Source of the DNA: JAKQIM01 sp964633225
Lineage (GTDB): Bacteria; Chloroflexota; Anaerolineae; Anaerolineales; UBA4823
NCBI GenBank assembly: GCA_964633225.1
Contig: CAZWFQ010000099.1
Span: forward strand, 1-10,038
Direction of reading: 5' to 3'
Length of the DNA: 10,038 nt
Shown here: one piece after another, positions 5,253 to 10,038 of the stretch
Position numbering within the stretch: the first letter of the stretch is position 1
Layout: each line of letters begins with the position of its first letter
The notes under the pieces: model-generated
Database searches by the model: none
What the model saw: only the letters and a program-made list of their open reading frames with translations
Told to the model about the DNA's origin: nothing
Made by a program: the position numbers and the translations under genes

Positions 5253-6350
5253 GCTGGATTGGTCCGTCTCAGCCCTGGGCTTTGGCTGTATGCGCCTGCC
5301 CACCCACGGCGCCCCCGCAGATATCAATGAACCTGAGGCGGCTCGCATGGTGTACCATGCCATCGACCAGGGAGTGAATTATATTGACACCGCTTATACG
5401 TATCATGGCAGCCAGAGCGAGCTGTTCGTGGGACGCATCCTCAAGGCCGGTGGTTACCGCCAGCGGGTGCGCCTGGCCACCAAGCTGCCTTGCTGGGAAG
5501 TAAAATGTGCCCAAGATTTTGACCGGCTTCTGAACGAACAACTCGGCAAGCTGCAGACGGACCACGTTGATTTCTACCTGCTGCATGCGTTGAACAAGGA
5601 CCGCTGGCATGAGATGCGTGACCTGGATGTGCTGGATTGGGCCGACAAGGCCATTGCCAGCGGGCGCATCGGTCACCTGGGCTTCTCATTCCACGATGAT
5701 TATGACGCCTTCCAGGAGATCGTGGACGCGACCGACCAATGGACCTTCTGTCAGATCCAGTACAACTACATGGATATCGAGAACCAGGCCGGCACCCGCG
5801 GCTTGCAGTATGCCGCCGGCAAGGGGCTGGCGGTGGTGGTGATGGAGCCGCTGTTGGGCGGCCGCCTGGTGAACCCGCCGGCACCAGTGCAGAGCCTGTG
5901 GGATGCTGCCCCGGTGCAGCGCACCGCGGCCGGCTGGGCCTTGCAGTGGTTGTGGAACCAGCCCGAGGTAGCGGTGGTGTTGAGTGGTATGTCGGATATG
6001 GCCCAGGTGGAAGATAACCTGGTCAGCGCCAAGGCCTCCGGCGTGGGCAGTCTCTCTGCTGCAGACCTGGCCCGGGTGGATGAGGCGCGCCAGCTTTACC
6101 AGGCACTGAGCCCCATTCCGTGCACCAAATGCCAGTACTGCATGCCCTGCCCCAATGGCGTGAACATCCCCCGTAATTTTGAGATTTTCAATATGGGTAA
6201 AATGTACGACAAACTGGAGGCCGCCCGGGGTGAATATGCCAATTGGTTCCCCAAAGAAGAATGGGCCAGCGAATGTATCGCCTGCCAGTTGTGCGAAGCG
6301 CTTTGCCCGCAGAGCATCCCCATCAGCGAGTGGATGCCCATTGTGCACGG
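5230..6350 (+). CDS. Aldo/keto reductase with C-terminal iron-sulfur domain (3' end in gap)
   Basis: A cytoplasmic oxidoreductase with an NADPH-type TIM-barrel AKR domain (about 1-290) and a ferredoxin-like C-terminal domain. The AKR tetrad is visible as D53 and Y58 (NYIDTAYTYHG), K85 (LATKLP) and H119 (YLLHAL). The iron-sulfur domain has two cysteine clusters. One is C298, C301, C304, C307 (CTKCQYCMPCPNG); the other is C349, C352, C355, C359 (CIACQLCEALCPQ). AAAGGAG at 5215-5221 supports the start. The coding sequence enters the N run after residue 373, close to the usual length, so only a few residues are probably missing. It lies directly downstream of merR under the MerR-type promoter, a common pairing. 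Its substrate is unknown. Confidence 0.93.
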
Positions 6351-6450
6351 NNNNNNNNNNNNNNNNNNNNNNNNNNNNNNNNNNNNNNNNNNNNNNNNNN
6401 NNNNNNNNNNNNNNNNNNNNNNNNNNNNNNNNNNNNNNNNNNNNNNNNNN
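6351..6450. other. Scaffold gap of 100 N
   Basis: Unlike the first gap, the flanking sequences do not repeat each other. It hides the 3' ends of two convergent genes, the reductase on the plus strand and the methyltransferase on the minus strand. The real size is unknown. Confidence 0.95.
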
Positions 6451-7406
6451 ACCCACGCCCGGTGCACGCAGCGGCTCATGGCGGCGCGCTTGCGCACATG
6501 CAGTATTTCCACTTTGCGGTAGCCTGCTTCCAGTAACTGCGCCGAGAGGTCGTCTTCAGCCAGGTAGATGGCCTGGGGGGCCAGCTGCACCAGGCGGCTG
6601 AAGGCCGGCAGCAGCCCGGCCGGGTCACGTGGTGAAAAGCGGCCATAGGGCAGGTCGGTGACGATGGCCCCGGCCGGCTGGCTGCAAGCTTCGGCCTGGC
6701 CGCGCTTGACCTGGGCGGTGTAGCCGAAATGCTCCAGGTTGCGGCGGCTCATGCCCACCATTTTGGGGTTGTGGTCCAGGCCGTAAGCCTCTAACCCCAG
6801 GGCGCGTGCTTCGAGCAGGATCGAGCCGGTGCCGCAGAAGGGATCGAGGATCGAGCCGGCGGGCGGGGCCACCAGGTTGACCAGGGCGCGCGCCAGGCGG
6901 GCCGGCAGCGAAGCTGAGGTGCTGTAGGGCTTGGCGTTATGTTGTTGGAAGCTGTACTGGCACTCGCCCAGGATTTCGCCAAACCACAATCCGCTGCTAT
7001 GTGCCACGATCAAGAAGCGGTGAGCGGGATGGTTCAAGTTCGGATAGGCGTTGAGCGCTTCAGCAGCGGCCTGGATGGCTTCCATCTTGCGAGTGGGGTT
7101 CTCCTGCGCCAGGCGCAGGAATTCGATCCTGAAATCATCAGCCGCAAAGGGGGCCTGGTGTTGGGCCTGGGTAATGGACTGCACCAGCTCGGGCAGGTGG
7201 CAGCCAGAGGCCAGCAGGCGTAGGCCGGCCTGGATATAGGCGGCGCGGGGCACCAGATCCAGGGATTGGCAAACGGCGGCGCGCTCAGCAGATGGCACGC
7301 CGCCGGTCAGGTTTTGGCATTCGGCTGTGATCAGCTCATTGCCGGGTATCTGGGCGCAGATAGCCAGCAGGGGGCGGGCATCCGGTGCGAGACGGGGTGA
7401 GATCAC
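6451..7406 (-). CDS. Trm11/TrmG10-like tRNA guanine-N2 methyltransferase (3' end in gap)
   Basis: A probable SAM-dependent RNA methyltransferase; 318 residues are visible. Residues 1-155 form an N-terminal region like the THUMP-associated part of Trm11-type proteins. The Rossmann methyltransferase domain follows, with motif I LDPFCGTGSILLEA (about 187-200), an acidic residue after it (YGLDHN) and motif IV TDLPYG (250-255), the signature of exocyclic-amine N2-guanine methylation. The frame ends in the N run after RCVHRAW, near the usual C-terminus. The start is GTG at 7406, which overlaps the glgX stop as GTGA, so translation is probably coupled. The RNA target is inferred to be tRNA. A 23S rRNA target or other substrate is possible. 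Confidence 0.82.
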
Positions 7407-9484
7407 CCGGCGTGAGCCCCTAAGATGACCACTGAGCGCGGCCGGGCATTGTACGTCTGGCCCTGGATCGTGATGGCGTTTGCCCAGCTCACAGCGTCTT
7501 GCGGGGATGGCAGCCCAGTATCCACCAGGCGGCGCCAGGCCTTGCCCGGATCGGCTGGGGCCGGCGGCAGTTCAAATTCGTGCGGCTGCCAGTGCGCATT
7601 CAAGATGATGTAATAGCGGTTGCTGCCGTCAACATCTTCTACGGTAAAGGCCAGCAGGCGCGCCTCGCTGCTCCAATCGGGTTGGTCCAGGCGGGTGCCG
7701 TGCCATTTCAGACGCGCCTGTTGTAAGAACTGTGTCAGTGTTTGCGCATCATCGCCCTGGGCCATGTCAAAATACTTGCGGAAGCGGATGAGCTGCTGGG
7801 TGAAGCGCAGCACGTCGGCGTGTTTTTTAACCAGCGACCAATCGAACCACGAGATCTCGTTATCTTGGGCGTAGGCGTTGTTGTTGCCCCTTTGGGTACG
7901 GCGCACTTCATCGCCCATGTTAAGCATGGGCACGCCCAGGGCCGCCAGGGTAATGGCAAGGAAGTTTTTGACCTGCCGGTTGCGCAGGCTCTCGACGGCT
8001 GTGTCGCCGCTAGGGCCCTCTACGCCGCAGTTCCAAGACAGATTGTCGTTGGTGCCGTCGCGGTTGTTTTCGCCGTTGGCTTCGTTGTGCTTGTTGTTGT
8101 ACGAAACTACGTCGTTGAGGGTAAATCCATCGTGACAGGTGACGAAGTTGATGCTTTGTTGGGGCTCGCGGCCTTCGTGTTCGTACAGGTCGGGGCTGGC
8201 CAGCAGGCGGTTGGGCAAGCGGGCCACGGTTCCGGCATCGCCCTTTAAGAAGGCGCGCACGTCGTCGCGGAACTTGCCATTCCACTCTTTCCAACGCTCA
8301 CCCACAAAGCTGCCCACCTGGTACAGCCCGCCCGCGTCCCAGGCTTCAGCAATCAGCTTGGTGGAGGCCAGCACGGGGTCGGTTTCAATTTCTAGCAGCA
8401 CGGGCGGGCTGGCGAGGGGTTTCCCATTCTCGTCGCGCGAGAGAATGGATGCCAGGTCAAAACGGAAGCCATCCACGTGCATCTCAGCCACCCAATAGCG
8501 CAGGCTGTCAAGGATCATGCGGCGCACCACGGCATTGCTGGCATCCAGGGTGTTGCCGCAGCCCGTGTAATTGGAATAGAAAGCTTTGTCTGGCTCTAGC
8601 AAGTAGTAAGCGTCGTTATCCAGGCCGCGGTAGCAGAAGGTGGGGCCGTGTTCGTTGCCTTCAGCAGTGTGGTTGAAAACCACATCCAAGATCACTTCAA
8701 TGCCGGCCTTATGCAAGGCCTTGACCATATCGCGGAACTCATCAACTGGGCCAAGGACATCCTGGCGAGAGCTGTAGGAGCGGTGGGGAGAGAAGTAATT
8801 GACGGTGCTGTAGCCCCAGTAGTTGGTTTTGCCGAGGGGCGCGTCTTGCGGGTCAAACTGGTGAATGGGCAGCAGCTCGACGGCGGTGATGCCCAGTTCT
8901 TTGAGGTAAGGGATCTTTTCGATCAGGCCGGCGTAAGTGCCGCGCTTCTCAGGAGCAACCTCTGAATTGGGATGCTTGGTGAAGCCTGCCACGTGCAGTT
9001 CGTAGATGACGGTTTTGGCAAGGGGGATATTGAGAGGCCGGTCGCCTTCCCAGTTGTAACGTGCTGGGTCCACCAGGATGCTCTTCATGGCGTTGGGGGT
9101 ATTGTCGCCGGGCTGGCAGGCTTCGCTGCGCGAATATTTCTTGCCCATCGCCACGCTTTTGCCATAGGGATCGAGCAGTACTTTACTGCCATCGAAGCGC
9201 AGGCCGTTGCTTGGGTCGAAGGGCCCCTGGGCACGGAAGGCATAGATCTGGCCGGGCTGCAACCCAGGTATCAGGATATGCCAGTAGTAGAAGGTGCGGT
9301 TGATCTTGGGATCCAGCGGGATGATGCGCGATGCTTGCGCATCATCCACATCATCGAACAGCAGCAGCTCCAGGCCGGTGCTATGGCGAGAAAAGAGGCT
9401 GAAGTTAACCCCCTGGGGTGTAAAGGTTGCACCGAGTGGGTAAGGCTGGCCGGGTAAGGTGCTGGGTTTGCGAACTCTGGTCAT
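7403..9484 (-). CDS. glgX: Glycogen debranching enzyme GlgX (GH13)
   Basis: A cytoplasmic alpha-1,6-glucosidase that removes short branches from glycogen left by phosphorylase. It is 693 residues, a normal length. An N-terminal CBM48/isoamylase N-domain (about 14-100) is followed by the GH13 barrel. Region I is DVVFNH (267-272), the nucleophile D343 lies in DGFRFD, the acid/base E380 in LIAEAWD, and the third acidic residue D452 in FVTCHDGF. The NEANGENNRDG segment after it is typical of the GlgX/isoamylase group. The C-terminal domain is beta-rich. The start at 9484 is preferred over the ATG at 9544, because AGGAGG (9490-9495) precedes it and the promoter lies between the two. No other glycogen gene is in the window. 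Confidence 0.95.
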   Translation of the reverse strand: MTRVRKPSTLPGQPYPLGATFTPQGVNFSLFSRHSTGLELLLFDDVDDAQASRIIPLDPKINRTFYYWHILIPGLQPGQIYAFRAQGPFDPSNGLRFDGSKVLLDPYGKSVAMGKKYSRSEACQPGDNTPNAMKSILVDPARYNWEGDRPLNIPLAKTVIYELHVAGFTKHPNSEVAPEKRGTYAGLIEKIPYLKELGITAVELLPIHQFDPQDAPLGKTNYWGYSTVNYFSPHRSYSSRQDVLGPVDEFRDMVKALHKAGIEVILDVVFNHTAEGNEHGPTFCYRGLDNDAYYLLEPDKAFYSNYTGCGNTLDASNAVVRRMILDSLRYWVAEMHVDGFRFDLASILSRDENGKPLASPPVLLEIETDPVLASTKLIAEAWDAGGLYQVGSFVGERWKEWNGKFRDDVRAFLKGDAGTVARLPNRLLASPDLYEHEGREPQQSINFVTCHDGFTLNDVVSYNNKHNEANGENNRDGTNDNLSWNCGVEGPSGDTAVESLRNRQVKNFLAITLAALGVPMLNMGDEVRRTQRGNNNAYAQDNEISWFDWSLVKKHADVLRFTQQLIRFRKYFDMAQGDDAQTLTQFLQQARLKWHGTRLDQPDWSSEARLLAFTVEDVDGSNRYYIILNAHWQPHEFELPPAPADPGKAWRRLVDTGLPSPQDAVSWANAITIQGQTYNARPRSVVILGAHAG

Positions 9485-9515
9485 GGTGCCCTCCTGGGTA
9501 CATATCGCGCGGCAT

Positions 9516-9544
9516 ATGATACCCGCGGAGGGGAGGCTTGTCAA
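9516..9544 (-). promoter_or_regulatory. glgX promoter
   Basis: Minus-strand TTGACA (9539-9544, perfect) and TATCAT (9516-9521) have the ideal 17-bp spacing. Transcription would begin near 9509, about 25 bases before the glgX ATG. This near-consensus promoter makes the ATG at 9544 impossible as a start from this transcript. Confidence 0.85.
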
Positions 9545-9559
9545 CCGGATATATCATCT

Positions 9560-9612
9560 CTTAATAAACCAAATGAGGCGATGCAAAGCACCGCCTCATT
9601 TGGTTTATTAAG
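9560..9612 (-). terminator. Terminator between the SWIM gene and glgX
   Basis: A perfect 21-bp inverted repeat (9560-9580 with 9592-9612) with an 11-base loop. The outer part of each arm is A/T-rich, so on either strand a GC-rich core is followed by GGTTTATTAAG. It begins 10 bases after the SWIM gene stop and lies just before the glgX promoter. Confidence 0.8.
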
Positions 9613-9621
9613 CAGTTGCAC

Positions 9622-9852
9622 CTAATCCCAGGTGCAACTTTGCATGATCATCTCTAACGCCATCGTGTGACTGCATGTCTGGCGTGTCTGGAAGAAATCA
9701 CAATCGCACTGCCAGCTCTTATCCACATATTGAACTGTGTGTGGGTTGTTATCGCCGTCGAAGGTCACCGTGAGCGATTTAACGCGAATGCGCTCGCGCT
9801 CCTCAGCGTAGCGTTTTGCTTTCTCGCGCTTGCGGATCAGGCCAGAATCCAT
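9622..9852 (-). CDS. Small SWIM zinc-finger protein
   Basis: A 76-residue protein of unknown function. The N-terminal half is strongly basic and charged (LIRKREKAKRYAEERERIRV). A short beta segment follows (SLTVTFDGDNNPHTVQYV), then a SWIM-type metal site: C49, C51, C60, H62 in WQCDCDFFQTRQTCSHTMAL. SWIM domains bind zinc and often mediate DNA or protein contacts. In larger proteins they accompany helicases or transposases, but this one is free-standing. The start at 9852 has AAAGGAG 11 bases upstream, somewhat far. Its transcript would cross a terminator at 9890-9922, which suggests attenuation. From memory, similar mini-SWIM proteins occur in Chloroflexota. Confidence 0.78.
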   Translation of the reverse strand: MDSGLIRKREKAKRYAEERERIRVKSLTVTFDGDNNPHTVQYVDKSWQCDCDFFQTRQTCSHTMALEMIMQSCTWD

Positions 9853-9889
9853 TTCGTGTATTTCTCCTTTCGGTTTAGAAGGTGTCGGT

Positions 9890-9922
9890 AAACAAAAGGC
9901 ACGCGTATAGCACGCGTGCCTT
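9890..9922 (-). terminator. Intrinsic terminator in the leader of the SWIM gene
   Basis: An 11-bp perfect stem (9912-9922 with 9896-9906) with a 5-base loop is followed on the minus strand by TTTTGTTT. It sits between the promoter at 9997-10025 and the SWIM gene. It would thus stop transcription before the gene unless bypassed. Confidence 0.75.
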
Positions 9923-9926
9923 GCGA

Positions 9927-9965
9927 TTAGTCAAGTAACCGAACTTTGGAGTTCAAACCCTGCAT
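9927..9965 (-). CDS. Possible 12-codon leader peptide
   Basis: A minus-strand mini-frame encoding MQGLNSKVRLLD, with TAA five bases before the terminator hairpin. A weak GGAG lies about 17 bases upstream of the ATG, which is too far for good initiation. There is no run of one amino acid to suggest a specific sensing signal. The call rests only on position between promoter and terminator. Confidence 0.25.
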   Translation of the reverse strand: MQGLNSKVRLLD

Positions 9966-9996
9966 AATGGTTTCTTTTTTGTCTCCAGTCGTTTCC

Positions 9997-10025
9997 AGTA
10001 TAAGCCTTTTTGGGAGGAAAGTCAA
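9997..10025 (-). promoter_or_regulatory. Promoter upstream of the SWIM gene leader
   Basis: Minus-strand TTGACT (10020-10025) and TATACT (9997-10002) are 17 bp apart, each one mismatch from consensus. The start would be near 9990, giving a leader of about 140 bases before the SWIM gene that contains the intrinsic terminator. Confidence 0.75.
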
Positions 10026-10038
10026 CACCCCAAAAGCA

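Noticed and set aside
6096..6350. Extension of the methyltransferase frame through the N run into the reductase region
   Set aside because: Bridging 100 N in frame is arbitrary, and the residues beyond are antisense to the iron-sulfur domain.
8972..9457. 161-residue plus-strand frame inside glgX
   Set aside because: It is antisense to conserved GlgX sequence and is one of several such frames caused by high-GC coding DNA.

Overview
The window looks like a scaffold from a metagenome-assembled or draft genome of a Chloroflexota bacterium, probably Anaerolineae-like. This is inferred from gene style and not from a marker gene. The clues are a tiny SWIM zinc-finger protein, a class III PPK2, and secreted proteins with an Asn-Ala-Thr tract and a C-terminal FLPLVLQ-type tail. 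Two 100-base N runs (4996-5095 and 6351-6450) are scaffold gaps. The first is flanked by an identical 55-base sequence and is almost certainly an unmerged contig overlap.

Layout. Positions 51-1278 hold a complete IS630-family element on the minus strand, with 16-bp perfect terminal inverted repeats, a TA at each end, and a transposase split over two frames at an A7 tract. Just right of it a promoter drives two small secreted-protein genes (1380-2522 and 2538-2819). Next comes a class III polyphosphate kinase 2 (2974-3801) with a strong terminator, facing a stand-alone DsrE-like gene on the minus strand (3879-4229). The roughly 490 bases from 4230 to 4722 hold no convincing protein gene. They do contain a minus-strand leader with several hairpins and an intrinsic terminator ahead of the DsrE-like gene.

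A MerR-type regulator (4723-4947, cut short by an in-frame TAG) has a MerR-style promoter with a 19-bp spacer. It is followed directly by an aldo/keto reductase with a C-terminal iron-sulfur domain (5230-6350, entering the second gap). On the minus strand, a Trm11/TrmG10-like guanine-N2 methyltransferase (6451-7406) overlaps by four bases the end of glgX (7403-9484), the glycogen debranching enzyme, which has its own near-consensus promoter. A bidirectional-looking terminator separates glgX from a 76-residue SWIM zinc-finger gene (9622-9852). That gene also has a leader containing a promoter, a possible 12-codon peptide and an intrinsic terminator.

How the parts relate. PPK2 (polyphosphate and nucleotides) and GlgX (glycogen) point to storage-polymer metabolism. 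MerR plus reductase is a self-contained regulator-target pair. The most interesting unexplained signals are the two terminator-containing leaders before small minus-strand genes, the secreted-protein pair, and the assembly artefact and premature stop in merR. No clearly new defence or biosynthetic system is visible.
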